Positions 1-7,929 are shown, counted from the first letter of the stretch. The stretch is 16,364 nt of DNA from Bacteroidales bacterium (GCA_003506275.1 DOBD01000023.1:14851-31214); one strand, 5' to 3'. Numbers and translations: made by a program. Notes: generated from the sequence alone by a model not told the origin.

Positions 1-1002
1 GACAAATATGATCCGGCCATTTGAAAGATTGATGGTTGACACACTGTCTTCATAAATATCCTTGCTATGGAATGTTTGTTCAAACGTTGACTTCATTGAG
101 TCCGGCAAAGAAGTTGACCGAGTATACCAATAGTAGGCAAGGTAACCAATGTAGATAAATTGATTTCGAACAGTTAACCACTTACAGTCATCCATGAGTT
201 TTTTCATGGTTATCGTATCATCCGTCACATGAAGAATGCTATAAAGCTTGTCAACCGCTTCACTACAGGCTCGATTTGTAGGTACAATAACAATATAAAT
301 ACTATTTTCATTGAATAAATCGCTTAAGTTCCTAGTCACCACGTTGTAAATACCTCCCTTGCCATCGTCCTTAATAAAGTGCTGTAAATACTCCTTGAAA
401 ACCTCGGCTTCATCCTTCGCGGTTGTTCTTAACAAGTAATCCCCAACATTCATCTTAATAGGGATAACGCGGTCAATAATATGAATGACACAGTCTGAAT
501 GATTGATGTTTTCTTGAATCAATACACTGTTTTCAATTCTATGAACGGAATCATTCAGATAAACAGGATATACTTTTCCATTCAACATAATGCAAGTATA
601 AACACTGGGGCGGAAGGTTGTCGGTATTGCATACTCTGAAACATGGTTTTTTACCAACGAATCAATCGTTGACCTATTGTTTAGATCAATGTTTGCAAGG
701 GCTTCATTGGTGGGTGCCCAAATCGTTCTATTGGCCAGCGACTTGTGAAGGCCTGTATTTTCAAGGATGGAGGCAAACAAGCTGATTTCAGGAATGGCTT
801 GTATCGCTTGAAAAATGGCTTCGTTGTTTTTTACTTCGTAATAATCAATGGGCACAAACGTGACACTGTCAATCTCAGTTGTGGCACGTTTATAAATGAT
901 TTGGCCGGACTTGTAAAAGTAAATCGAGTCGTTGCTGGCCATGGCACTGTTGACAGTGGTCACAAAACCAATCAAGCAGAGTATGAGTAGGCGGTTTTTC
1001 AT
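1..1002 (-). CDS. Exported fasciclin (FAS1) domain protein, C-terminus outside window
   Basis: I translated this frame by hand: 334 codons from an ATG at 1002 run to the left edge without a stop, so the gene is 3'-truncated by the window. Residues 1-22 form a signal peptide: Lys/Arg at 3-4, a hydrophobic core, then Ala-Met-Ala before Ser23. The Cys at residue 9 lacks a small residue at -1, so a lipoprotein signal is unlikely. Residues 25-50 (IYFYKSGQIIYK... ending in IDSVTF) match the short leader module common in Bacteroidales exported proteins. A first FAS1 domain spans about 60-185, with an H1-like box (TIWAPTNEAL, 93-102) and an H2-like box (CVIHIIDRVIP, 171-181). A second FAS1-like region starts near 190, with YIVIVPTNRA at 236-245. 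FAS1 domains usually mediate adhesion at the cell surface; that role here is inferred from the family. A near-consensus promoter lies just upstream. The gene has no obvious functional link to ruvB. Confidence 0.8.
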   Translation of the reverse strand, partial: MKNRLLILCLIGFVTTVNSAMASNDSIYFYKSGQIIYKRATTEIDSVTFVPIDYYEVKNNEAIFQAIQAIPEISLFASILENTGLHKSLANRTIWAPTNEALANIDLNNRSTIDSLVKNHVSEYAIPTTFRPSVYTCIMLNGKVYPVYLNDSVHRIENSVLIQENINHSDCVIHIIDRVIPIKMNVGDYLLRTTAKDEAEVFKEYLQHFIKDDGKGGIYNVVTRNLSDLFNENSIYIVIVPTNRACSEAVDKLYSILHVTDDTITMKKLMDDCKWLTVRNQFIYIGYLAYYWYTRSTSLPDSMKSTFEQTFHSKDIYEDSVSTINLSNGRIIFV

Positions 1003-1024
1003 GGAAGATAAATAAAAAGAACAG

Positions 1025-1055
1025 CAAACGTAACCATTCCGCCAGATAAAACAAC
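1025..1055 (-). promoter_or_regulatory. Bacteroidota-type promoter for the FAS1 gene
   Basis: On the minus strand, GTTG (1055-1052) is followed by a 19-base spacer and TACGTTTG (1032-1025). This fits the Bacteroidota -33 TTTG / -7 TAnnTTTG pattern well. Transcription should start around 1018, leaving a short AT-rich leader of about 15 bases before the ATG at 1002, with no Shine-Dalgarno sequence. The fit suggests the gene is transcribed independently of ruvB. Confidence 0.6.
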
Positions 1056-1114
1056 CACCAGTTGTTTATTTTTTTACACAAATGTGCACGAGAAGGGAAC
1101 GAAACAGGTTAATT

Positions 1115-1132
1115 GACCTTTGCAAAAAGGTC
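1115..1132 (-). terminator. Possible hairpin terminator downstream of ruvB
   Basis: GACCTTT and AAAGGTC form a perfect 7-bp stem around a 4-base loop, 36 bases past the ruvB stop codon. The minus-strand sequence after the stem (AATTAACC) has only a weak U-tract, so this is at best a marginal intrinsic terminator. It lies between ruvB and the promoter of the FAS1 gene, a sensible place for one. Confidence 0.3.
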
Positions 1133-1168
1133 TTGTGTGGTTCAGAGGAACGACAGTCAATTGGTCCG

Positions 1169-2191
1169 TTAAAACAACGAAGGCTCCCCTGGAAGGCGTG
1201 GTATGCCAAGATGGGTCCAGGCGAGCGGGGTTACTTCGCGGCCCCTGGGGGTGCGTTTCAGGAAACCTTCCTGGATGAGGAAGGGTTCGTAGACTTCTTC
1301 AAGCGTGCCAGGATCTTCGCTCAAGGCGGTGGCGATGGTCGTCAGGCCGACAGGGCCACCTTGAAATTTCTCGATGATGGTTCGTAAGATCTTGTTGTCT
1401 ATTTCGTCCAGGCCGTAGCGATCGATATTGAGTGCCTCGAGGGCGTACTTGGCAATGGGTAAATCGATGTGTCCGTCACCCTTGACCTGGGCAAAATCGC
1501 GCACGCGGCGTAATAAAGCGTTGGCAATACGGGGCGTTCCACGACTGCGTCCGGCAATCTCCGCAGCCGCTTCCCGGTTGCAATTGATCTGCAACAGGTT
1601 GGCTGAGCGCAGCACGATGCCCTGCAGTACCTCGGATTTGTAATACTCCAGGTGGCAATTGATCCCAAAACGAGCCCTGAGCGGTGCCGTCAACAAACCA
1701 CTGCGTGTCGTGGCACCCACCATGGTGAAGGGGTTTATTTCCAATTGAATCGAGCGGGCAGAAGGGCCCTTGTCAATCATGATATCAATGCGGTAATCCT
1801 CCATGGCCGAATACAGGTACTCTTCCACGACAGGACTCAAACGGTGGATTTCATCGATGAACAGGACGTCGTTGGGTTCCAGGGCTGTCAGGACGCCGGC
1901 CAGGTCGCCGGGCTTGTCAAGTACCGGACCTGAGGTGACCCGAAAGCCTACCCCCAGTTCATTAGAAATGATGTTGGAAAGGGTGGTCTTGCCCAAACCG
2001 GGAGGGCCGTGAAGCAGCACATGATCCATCGCCTCCCCCCGTAATTTGGCGGCCGACACAAAGACACGCAAATTCTCTACGATTTTCTCTTGACCCTGAA
2101 AGTCTGAAAACCGCAATGGACGCAACGCCTTGTCAGCCTCCAAGTCGAAAGGCTGGGGTTGCGCGTCTCTGATGTCGTAAGGTTGATCCAT
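1169..2191 (-). CDS. ruvB: RuvB, Holliday junction branch-migration ATPase
   Basis: This 340-residue protein has the usual RuvB length and architecture. RuvB is the AAA+ hexameric motor that, with RuvA, pulls DNA through Holliday junctions so that RuvC can resolve them. Residues 20-55 hold the typical [14 protein letters not shown] segment. Walker A is GPPGLGKTT (62-70) and Walker B is LFIDEIH (110-116). The sensor I strand GATTRSGLL is followed by LRARFG, which carries the arginine-finger region. The C-terminal winged-helix domain includes [10 protein letters not shown] and LKRTPRGR. The last residues are GEPSLF, the usual Bacteroidales RuvB tail, which also resembles a clamp-binding peptide. 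The gene stands alone and diverges from the spmAB-type gene, with a promoter of its own; no ruvA or ruvC is visible. Its Glu codons are split about evenly between GAG and GAA, unlike the plus-strand genes. Confidence 0.97.
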   Translation of the reverse strand: MDQPYDIRDAQPQPFDLEADKALRPLRFSDFQGQEKIVENLRVFVSAAKLRGEAMDHVLLHGPPGLGKTTLSNIISNELGVGFRVTSGPVLDKPGDLAGVLTALEPNDVLFIDEIHRLSPVVEEYLYSAMEDYRIDIMIDKGPSARSIQLEINPFTMVGATTRSGLLTAPLRARFGINCHLEYYKSEVLQGIVLRSANLLQINCNREAAAEIAGRSRGTPRIANALLRRVRDFAQVKGDGHIDLPIAKYALEALNIDRYGLDEIDNKILRTIIEKFQGGPVGLTTIATALSEDPGTLEEVYEPFLIQEGFLKRTPRGREVTPLAWTHLGIPRLPGEPSLF

Positions 2192-2256
2192 ACTGTTGTA
2201 ACTACCGTCGAATGTGGGGCGCCAGGCAAGTAAAACTGTCGCTGCTGTGACGCACG

Positions 2257-2288
2257 CAAAAATACGACCAAACCCCCGCTTTCACAAA
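2257..2288 (-). promoter_or_regulatory. Bacteroidota-type promoter for ruvB
   Basis: The minus strand reads TTTG (2288-2285), a 20-base spacer, then TATTTTTG (2264-2257), matching TTTG / TAnnTTTG in sequence and spacing. The leader to the ruvB ATG at 2191 would be about 60 bases. Confidence 0.55.
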
Positions 2289-2320
2289 CCAAAACCCCCA
2301 AAAGAACCGAAACGGGCTGA

Positions 2321-2335
2321 TTTTTTGTACTTTTG
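2321..2335 (+). promoter_or_regulatory. Promoter element TTTTTTGTACTTTTG for the spmAB-type gene
   Basis: The -7 element TACTTTTG (2328-2335) matches TAnnTTTG exactly and is preceded by a run of six T and a G. No TTTG is present at the -33 spacing. Nearly the same 15-base string lies before ychF, and a related one before polA. The expected leader to the ATG at 2354 is only about 12 bases, which supports that start over an upstream in-frame non-ATG codon at 2333 that overlaps the promoter. Confidence 0.5.
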
Positions 2336-2353
2336 CAAAAAATACGCCAAGCC

Positions 2354-3589
2354 ATGGTACTCAACTACATCTGGATCGGTTTTTTTGTCATCGCCTTTGT
2401 TGTCGGCTTGGTACAACTGCTTTTTTTCCAGGATTATACGGTTTTTGAACGCATCATGACCAGCAGCTTCGACATGGCAAAGTTTGCTGTCATGGACATT
2501 GCTTTACCCCTGGCCGGCATCATGACCCTTTGGCTGGGCATCCTCTCCGTGGGTGAACGAGCCGGTGCCATCCGCGTACTGGCACGCATCACTGGCCCTT
2601 TTTTCAACAAGCTCTTCCCGGAAATCCCCAAAAATCATCCTGCCCACGGACAACTGCTCATGAATTTCTCAGCCAACATGCTGGGCTTGGACAACGCGGC
2701 TACTCCCATGGGGCTGAAAGCCATGCAAAGCCTGCAGGAACTCAACCCCGACAAGGAAAAAGCCTCCAATGCCCAGATCATGTTTCTGGCTCTCAACACC
2801 TCAGGGCTCACTGTCATACCAGTGAGTATTCTGGCCCAACGCGCCATACTGGGGGCTGCCAATCCCACTGATGTCTTTATCCCTGTCCTGATTGCCACCT
2901 ATGTAGCCACTGTCACGGCCATTCTGTACGTCGGTTTCCGACAGCGGCTACAACTCCTGAACAAAACCGTCATTGGATGGATAGGTGGCATCACACTGGC
3001 CTTGGTCGCTCTTATGGCCTGGTTTTCAGGTCTTTCTCCCGATGAAATGGCTAAAACCTCAGGGATTCTCAGCAACCTCACCATTTTTGGCATCATCATT
3101 GCCTTCTTCCTGGGTGGCCTCTATAAGCGGGTCAATGTGTGGGAGGCCTTTATCGATGGTGCCAAAAGCGGCTTTGAAACCTCGGTGAAAATTATTCCTT
3201 ATCTGGTCGGCATGTTGGTCGGTATCGGTGTTTTCAGAGCCTCAGGTGCGATGGAGCTGCTCACCGACGGCATAGCCTGGGTGGTAGCCTCCCTGGGTTT
3301 TGACACCCGATTCATCGACGCGTTACCCACCGCCTTCATGAAGCCGCTCAGCGGCAGCGGTGCCAGAGCCATGATGGTCGAATCGATGAAAACGTTCGGC
3401 CCCGACAGCTTCACCGGCCGCTTGTCCTGCTTGTTCCAGGGTGCCGCCGACACCACATTCTACATCATTGCCCTCTATTTCGGATCAGTGGGCATCAAGA
3501 ACACCCGTTACGCCGTGGTTGCCGGATTGATCGCCGATCTGGCCGGTGTCATTGCCGCCGTGCTCCTTGCCTACCTTTTCTTTGGATAA
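2354..3589 (+). CDS. Fused SpmA/SpmB-type membrane protein (Gate/nucleoside-recognition domains)
   Basis: The 411-residue integral membrane protein joins two Gate (nucleoside recognition) domains. The N-terminal half resembles SpmA, with NMLGLDNAATPMGLKAM at 108-124 and LNTSGLTVIPVS at 147-158. The C-terminal half resembles SpmB, with PLSGSGARAMMVE at 331-343 and FQGAADTTFYI at 361-371. In Firmicutes, separate SpmA and SpmB (each about 180-200 residues) are needed for spore-core dehydration. The fused form in non-sporulating Bacteroidota has no settled function; transport of a small solute across the inner membrane is a reasonable guess only. Hydrophobic segments are visible at about 3-25, 45-66, 171-195, 205-225, 240-256, 280-296 and 385-410. 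I start it at the ATG at 2354 because the promoter -7 element ends at 2335. It precedes ybeY by 45 bases with no promoter evident between, so co-transcription is possible. Confidence 0.85.
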   Translation: MVLNYIWIGFFVIAFVVGLVQLLFFQDYTVFERIMTSSFDMAKFAVMDIALPLAGIMTLWLGILSVGERAGAIRVLARITGPFFNKLFPEIPKNHPAHGQLLMNFSANMLGLDNAATPMGLKAMQSLQELNPDKEKASNAQIMFLALNTSGLTVIPVSILAQRAILGAANPTDVFIPVLIATYVATVTAILYVGFRQRLQLLNKTVIGWIGGITLALVALMAWFSGLSPDEMAKTSGILSNLTIFGIIIAFFLGGLYKRVNVWEAFIDGAKSGFETSVKIIPYLVGMLVGIGVFRASGAMELLTDGIAWVVASLGFDTRFIDALPTAFMKPLSGSGARAMMVESMKTFGPDSFTGRLSCLFQGAADTTFYIIALYFGSVGIKNTRYAVVAGLIADLAGVIAAVLLAYLFFG

Positions 3590-3634
3590 ATCAAACAATT
3601 ATCATACACGCATTCCGTCTCAAACAGTCTTCAC

Positions 3635-4048
3635 ATGATACACTTCCACAGCGATCAGGTCGATATGCCAACGCTTCCGTTCATAACCGTCAAAGGTTGG
3701 ATGCAACGGGTCATCGCCTCACACGGCAAACGCGAGGGTATGATCCATGTGATTTTCTGTTCGGATGAACGCATCCTGGCCATTAATGTATCCTTCCTGC
3801 AGCACGATTACTACACCGATATCATCACTTTTGACACCGGTGCCGGTGAAACCATTTCCGGAGACGTGTACATCAGCTTGGACACCGTGGCCTCCAACGC
3901 CCATCTGCTTTCCATACCCACAGAAAAAGAACTGCTTCGGGTCATTATTCATGGCATTCTGCACCTGTGTGGTTACCCGGACAAGCAACCTGATGAAGCC
4001 GCTGCCATGCGTCTACATGAAGACAACGCATTAGCCATGTATCTGTAA
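3635..4048 (+). CDS. ybeY: YbeY, rRNA maturation endoribonuclease
   Basis: This 137-residue protein belongs to the UPF0054/YbeY family, metal-dependent endoribonucleases involved in 16S rRNA 3'-end maturation and ribosome quality control. The hallmark is IIHGILHLCGY at 104-114, with His106 and His110 as two metal ligands. The third ligand, usually His in GYDH, is at position 116 and is Asp here (GYPDK). The conserved Arg of the YRxxDxxTD motif is replaced as well: residues 54-62 read FLQHDYYTD. Both changes occur in Bacteroidales YbeY proteins I recall, so they look like lineage traits rather than decay. The rest of the core, including FCSDERI, DIITFD and SGDVYISLD, is intact. It lies 36 bases before mnmG with no visible promoter between and probably shares that transcript. 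Confidence 0.93.
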   Translation: MIHFHSDQVDMPTLPFITVKGWMQRVIASHGKREGMIHVIFCSDERILAINVSFLQHDYYTDIITFDTGAGETISGDVYISLDTVASNAHLLSIPTEKELLRVIIHGILHLCGYPDKQPDEAAAMRLHEDNALAMYL

Positions 4049-4084
4049 TTCAATTTATTAGTATTATCTGACAGCACGATTCAT

Positions 4085-5959
4085 ATGAACTTTTCCTACG
4101 ATGTCCTTGTTATCGGTGCCGGCCATGCTGGCTGCGAAGCCGCTGCGGCGGCTGCCAACCTTGGGTCTTCAACCTTGTTGATAACCATGGACATGACAAA
4201 ATTCGCCCAAATGAGTTGCAACCCGGCTATGGGAGGTATCGCCAAAGGGCAGATTGTCCGAGAAATCGACGCCCTTGGCGGCTTCTCCGGCATCGTCACC
4301 GACTTAACCGCTATTCAATTCAGAATGCTCAACCGCTCCAAAGGTCCCGCCATGTGGAGTCCCCGGTCTCAAAGTGACCGTCAGCGCTTTTCTGATGAAT
4401 GGCGCCGTCAGTTGGAACAACTTCCCAACCTTCATTTCTGGCAAGATACCGTTACATCGTTAGTAATCGAAGAAGGCCGGATTTGCGGGGTAAAAACAGC
4501 CATGAATGTTACGTTCAAGGCTGCCACAGTCATCCTTACCGCTGGCACCTTCCTGAACGGACTGATACACATCGGGCGTACTCAATTAGGTGGCGGACGC
4601 CTGGCTGAGCCGGCCTCTTACGGTTTGACCGAACAACTGAAGGCCTTGGGTTTTACGACCGACCGCATGAAAACAGGAACCCCTGTTCGAATTGACGGTC
4701 GATCTGTTCACTTTGAAGAAATGGAAGAACAACCCGGCGAAAACGACTTTCACAAATTTTCATATTTGGATTTCAAACCCAGGCCGCTCAAACAACGGCA
4801 TTGTTGGATTTGCTATACCAGCGAAAAAACGCATGATATTTTGCGTAACGGATTGGTAGACTCCCCGCTTTACAACGGACAAATTCAAAGCATAGGCCCT
4901 CGCTATTGTCCCAGTATTGAAACGAAAATTGTCACCTTTGCCGATAAACTTCAACACCAATTGTTTTTGGAGCCCGAGGGTGAAACCACCGAAGAATACT
5001 ATTTGAACGGCTTTTCTTCCTCTCTGCCTCTTAACATTCAACTGACGGCCTTGAAAAGTATTCCCTGCTTCAAAGACGTACACATCTTCAGGCCAGGCTA
5101 TGCTATTGAATATGATTACTTTGACCCTACACAACTGCTTCATACACTAGAAACAAAATTGGTTAAAAACCTGTTTTTTGCCGGTCAAATAAATGGTACA
5201 ACAGGTTATGAAGAGGCTGCCGGACAAGGATTAATGGCAGGCATCAACGCTCATCAAGCCTGCCACGGAGGCCAAGCTTTTGTTCTTGATCGCGACGAAG
5301 CCTATATCGGTGTCTTAATTGATGATTTGGTCACCAAAGGGGTTGATGAGCCCTATCGCATGTTTACATCCAGGGCTGAACATCGCATTCTATTGCGCCA
5401 GGATGATGCAGACAGGCGATTGACAGAAAAAGCGTATACGCTGGGCATCGCCACAAAAGAACGGGTTGAGTTGCTTAGACGTAAGAAGGCCAACATAGAC
5501 GCCTTGATTGCCTTCTGTGACAATTACTCCATCAAAGCAGCGTTGATTAATCCAGTCTTGGAACAATTGGGCACTGCTCCCTTGAAACAAGGTGTTCGTT
5601 TGACAGACCTATTACTTCGTCCACAATTGACGATTGAGAGCCTGAGGCCACACATTGCGGCCTTCAATGCACACCTGTCCCAAATTAAAGACCGGCCCGA
5701 AGAGGTTTTGGAGGCTGCAGAAATCAGCATCAAGTATCAAGGCTATATCGAAAGAGAACGTGGCATCGCCGAAAAAATAAAACGTCTTGATGACATCAAA
5801 ATTGGGAGCAGATTCGACTACGACAGCATCCAATCTCTTAGCATTGAGGCTCGACAGAAGCTTAAACGCATCAATCCAGACACTATTGGACAGGCAAGCC
5901 GCATTCCTGGCATCTCTCCAAACGACATCAACACCTTGCTCATCTTGCTTGGCCGGTGA
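4085..5959 (+). CDS. mnmG: MnmG (GidA), tRNA uridine-34 carboxymethylaminomethyl-modifying FAD enzyme
   Basis: The 624-residue protein has the full family length. MnmG works with the GTPase MnmE to place the cmnm5 group on wobble uridine 34 of certain tRNAs, using FAD, NADH and methylene-tetrahydrofolate. The FAD-binding loop GAGHAGCEAA is at 11-20. The first catalytic-region Cys is Cys45 in MSCNPAMGG and the second is Cys275 in GPRYCPSIETK, corresponding to E. coli Cys47 and Cys277. The helical C-terminal domain that contacts tRNA and MnmE includes KYQGYIERE and RIPGISPNDI. The ATG at 4085 directly precedes the Rossmann strand. The coding sequence ends one base before the parS-like palindrome. 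No mnmE is in the window. MnmG/GidA genes sit near the origin in many bacteria, which makes that neighbour more interesting. Confidence 0.97.
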   Translation: MNFSYDVLVIGAGHAGCEAAAAAANLGSSTLLITMDMTKFAQMSCNPAMGGIAKGQIVREIDALGGFSGIVTDLTAIQFRMLNRSKGPAMWSPRSQSDRQRFSDEWRRQLEQLPNLHFWQDTVTSLVIEEGRICGVKTAMNVTFKAATVILTAGTFLNGLIHIGRTQLGGGRLAEPASYGLTEQLKALGFTTDRMKTGTPVRIDGRSVHFEEMEEQPGENDFHKFSYLDFKPRPLKQRHCWICYTSEKTHDILRNGLVDSPLYNGQIQSIGPRYCPSIETKIVTFADKLQHQLFLEPEGETTEEYYLNGFSSSLPLNIQLTALKSIPCFKDVHIFRPGYAIEYDYFDPTQLLHTLETKLVKNLFFAGQINGTTGYEEAAGQGLMAGINAHQACHGGQAFVLDRDEAYIGVLIDDLVTKGVDEPYRMFTSRAEHRILLRQDDADRRLTEKAYTLGIATKERVELLRRKKANIDALIAFCDNYSIKAALINPVLEQLGTAPLKQGVRLTDLLLRPQLTIESLRPHIAAFNAHLSQIKDRPEEVLEAAEISIKYQGYIERERGIAEKIKRLDDIKIGSRFDYDSIQSLSIEARQKLKRINPDTIGQASRIPGISPNDINTLLILLGR

Positions 5960-5960
5960 T

Positions 5961-5976
5961 TGTTCCACGTGGAACA
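5961..5976. promoter_or_regulatory. parS-like ParB-binding palindrome
   Basis: TGTTCCACGTGGAACA is a perfect 16-bp inverted repeat, one base after the mnmG stop. It equals the chromosomal parS pattern TGTTnCACGTGnAACA with C/G at the variable positions. ParB (Spo0J) dimers bind such sites and spread to form the segregation complex. Location beside gidA and near the origin is typical in other bacteria. Chance occurrence of all 16 bases is unlikely, but ParB binding has not been shown here. The palindrome is not followed by a T-tract, so it does not look like a terminator. Confidence 0.75.
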
Positions 5977-6027
5977 TAGGCTTAAAAAGAGAGGAAAGCA
6001 GGCTTGACACGCTATTTAGCAAGCAGT

Positions 6028-6036
6028 TTATCAACA
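6028..6036 (+). promoter_or_regulatory. DnaA-box-like 9-mer in the mnmG-uvrC gap
   Basis: TTATCAACA differs from the DnaA box TTATCCACA at one position. It sits 51 bases beyond the parS-like site and is flanked by two copies of TTAGCAA (6016-6022 and 6039-6045), 23 bases apart. Single-mismatch 9-mers occur by chance, so this is only a candidate. Confidence 0.2.
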
Positions 6037-6091
6037 ACTTAGCAAATCCACTAACTCAAATAAAGACGCTGAAAGCCAACTATATCCCTTC

Positions 6092-7924
6092 ATGAAATCC
6101 GTCTATCCTCTATCAGCGGCATTGGAATCCACACTGGACAGGATCCCAGAACGTCCTGGCGTCTATCAATACTTTGATGAGACCGGGACGATTATCTACG
6201 TTGGTAAAGCGAAAAACCTGAGGAAACGCGTATATTCCTACTTTACAAAAACCCACGACGAGAGTCCTAAAACCAGGGTGTTGGTCAAACGCATCCATTC
6301 ATTGGTCTATATTGTCGTAGATACGGAGGAGGACGCCCTTTTGTTGGAAAATAATTTGATCAAGCAGCACAAGCCGCGCTACAACGTCTTATTGAAAGAC
6401 GATAAAACCTATCCTAGCATCTGTATCAAGCGAGAGCCATTCCCTAGGGTTTTTCAAACACGACAAATCATCCAAGACGGCTCAGAATATTACGGTCCAT
6501 ACAGTTCTACAAGTACTGTAAAGGCACTTTTATGGCTAATCCGGCAAGTATATCCCATCAGAACGTGCAAATTACCGCTACTAAAAAAAGACATTGAAGA
6601 GGGACGGTACAAAGTTTGTTTGGAATACCACATAAAAAAATGCCTGGGTCCCTGTGTGGGTTTACAAACAGAAATGAACTATCTACACAACATCGAAGAG
6701 GTCAGGGAAATTCTCAAGGGAAATATTCATTTGGTCAGTAAGCACCTATTACATGAAATGTCTACCCTGGCATCCGAACTTCGATTTGAAGAAGCACAAG
6801 TCTTAAAAGATAAATACGACCTGATTGAGCAATACAAAAGCAAGTCCATGGTGGTAAATTCCAACTACGATAATGTAGATGTCTTTGCCTACGATGATTG
6901 GAACCACTCTGCTATCGTTAATTATCTTCACATCAGGCATGGCTCTATTGTACAAGGATTAACGCTGGAGTATAAAAAACGATTGGAGGAAACCAAAGAA
7001 GAACTGTTCAGCACGGCCATTTATGAAATCAGACAACGCCTTCAGTCCACCAGTAAAGAACTGATTGTCCCATTTTCACCGGACATTGTCCCTCAAGGAC
7101 TGAGCGTAATCATCCCGGTGAAAGGGGATCGTAAAAAATTGCTGGATCTATCCCTCCAGAATGTAAGGCAATACAAACTCGACCTGATGAAACAAGCCGA
7201 GCAACTCAATCCGGAACAACGCGCAACGCGACTGTTGACCCAGGTTAAAAAAGACTTGCACCTGCAAGAGTTGCCCCTGCACATCGAATGTTTTGATAAT
7301 TCCAACATACAAGGCTCCAACCCCGTCGCCGCTTGTGTGGTGTTTAAACAGGGTAAACCATCAAAAAAGGATTACCGCCATTTTAACATAAAAACCGTGG
7401 TGGGTCCGGATGACTTTGCTTCCATGGAAGAAGTGCTACGACGCCGATACGGTCGCTTACTAGATGAAAATCAACCACTTCCGCAATTAGTTGTCGTCGA
7501 TGGTGGAAAAGGCCAACTATCCTCGGCAGTAACGGTGTTTCAAGATCTTGGATTGATGGGACGTCTTCAGATAATGGGTATCGCCAAAAACCTGGAAGAA
7601 TTATTCTTTCCAGGTGATAACGTACCACTCTACCTCGATAAAACATCGGAAACGTTGCGGTTGATACAGCAGATGCGGGACGAAGCACACCGCTTTGGTA
7701 TAACGTTCCATCGGAAAAAAAGGAGCCAACAAGCGACTCTCTCCCTGTTTGATGAAATACCTGGTATCGGTGAAAAAACCAAAACTGCCTTATTATCCAC
7801 GTTTAAGAGTATGAAACGTGTCAAGGAAGCCAGCATAGAAGAGATTGAAGCTGTCGTCGGGCCCTCGAAAGCCCAAAAAATAAGCGTATTTTTGCAGGGC
7901 GAAGCACCATCAACAACCAAGTAA
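6092..7924 (+). CDS. uvrC: UvrC, excinuclease ABC subunit C
   Basis: The 610-residue protein is the dual-incision nuclease of bacterial nucleotide excision repair, recruited by UvrB. The GIY-YIG nuclease domain, which makes the 3' cut, spans about 20-100, with GVY at 23-25, YVG at 36-38 and Arg44. Four Cys (159, 176, 184, 188) match the iron-sulfur cluster ligands reported in E. coli UvrC. A UVR (UvrB-binding) helix pair lies at about 215-250. The RNase H-like domain for the 5' cut has FDNSNIQGS (Asp402), VVVDGGKGQ (Asp470) and DEAHRFG (His533). Tandem helix-hairpin-helix motifs follow from IPGIGEKTK (556-564). QQATLSLF at 546-553 precedes the HhH region and resembles a clamp-binding peptide. 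The gene starts 132 bases after mnmG and ends 5 bases before dtd, so it probably leads or continues an operon running to deoC. Confidence 0.97.
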   Translation: MKSVYPLSAALESTLDRIPERPGVYQYFDETGTIIYVGKAKNLRKRVYSYFTKTHDESPKTRVLVKRIHSLVYIVVDTEEDALLLENNLIKQHKPRYNVLLKDDKTYPSICIKREPFPRVFQTRQIIQDGSEYYGPYSSTSTVKALLWLIRQVYPIRTCKLPLLKKDIEEGRYKVCLEYHIKKCLGPCVGLQTEMNYLHNIEEVREILKGNIHLVSKHLLHEMSTLASELRFEEAQVLKDKYDLIEQYKSKSMVVNSNYDNVDVFAYDDWNHSAIVNYLHIRHGSIVQGLTLEYKKRLEETKEELFSTAIYEIRQRLQSTSKELIVPFSPDIVPQGLSVIIPVKGDRKKLLDLSLQNVRQYKLDLMKQAEQLNPEQRATRLLTQVKKDLHLQELPLHIECFDNSNIQGSNPVAACVVFKQGKPSKKDYRHFNIKTVVGPDDFASMEEVLRRRYGRLLDENQPLPQLVVVDGGKGQLSSAVTVFQDLGLMGRLQIMGIAKNLEELFFPGDNVPLYLDKTSETLRLIQQMRDEAHRFGITFHRKKRSQQATLSLFDEIPGIGEKTKTALLSTFKSMKRVKEASIEEIEAVVGPSKAQKISVFLQGEAPSTTK

Positions 7925-7929
7925 CCTAT

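Noticed and set aside
1082..1387. Plus-strand open frame (101 codons) starting between the FAS1 gene and ruvB
   Set aside because: Most of it is antisense to the ruvB 3' end, and no Bacteroidota promoter precedes it. GACCTTTG nearby misses the TA of the -7 element.
5961..5990. The palindrome after mnmG as an intrinsic terminator
   Set aside because: The inverted repeat has no loop bases and no T-tract follows on either strand, while the sequence fits parS exactly.
5612..6037. Minus-strand open frame (141 codons) crossing the parS-like site, containing MFHVEQ
   Set aside because: The MFHVE peptide is simply the translation of the palindrome; the rest is antisense to the mnmG 3' end.
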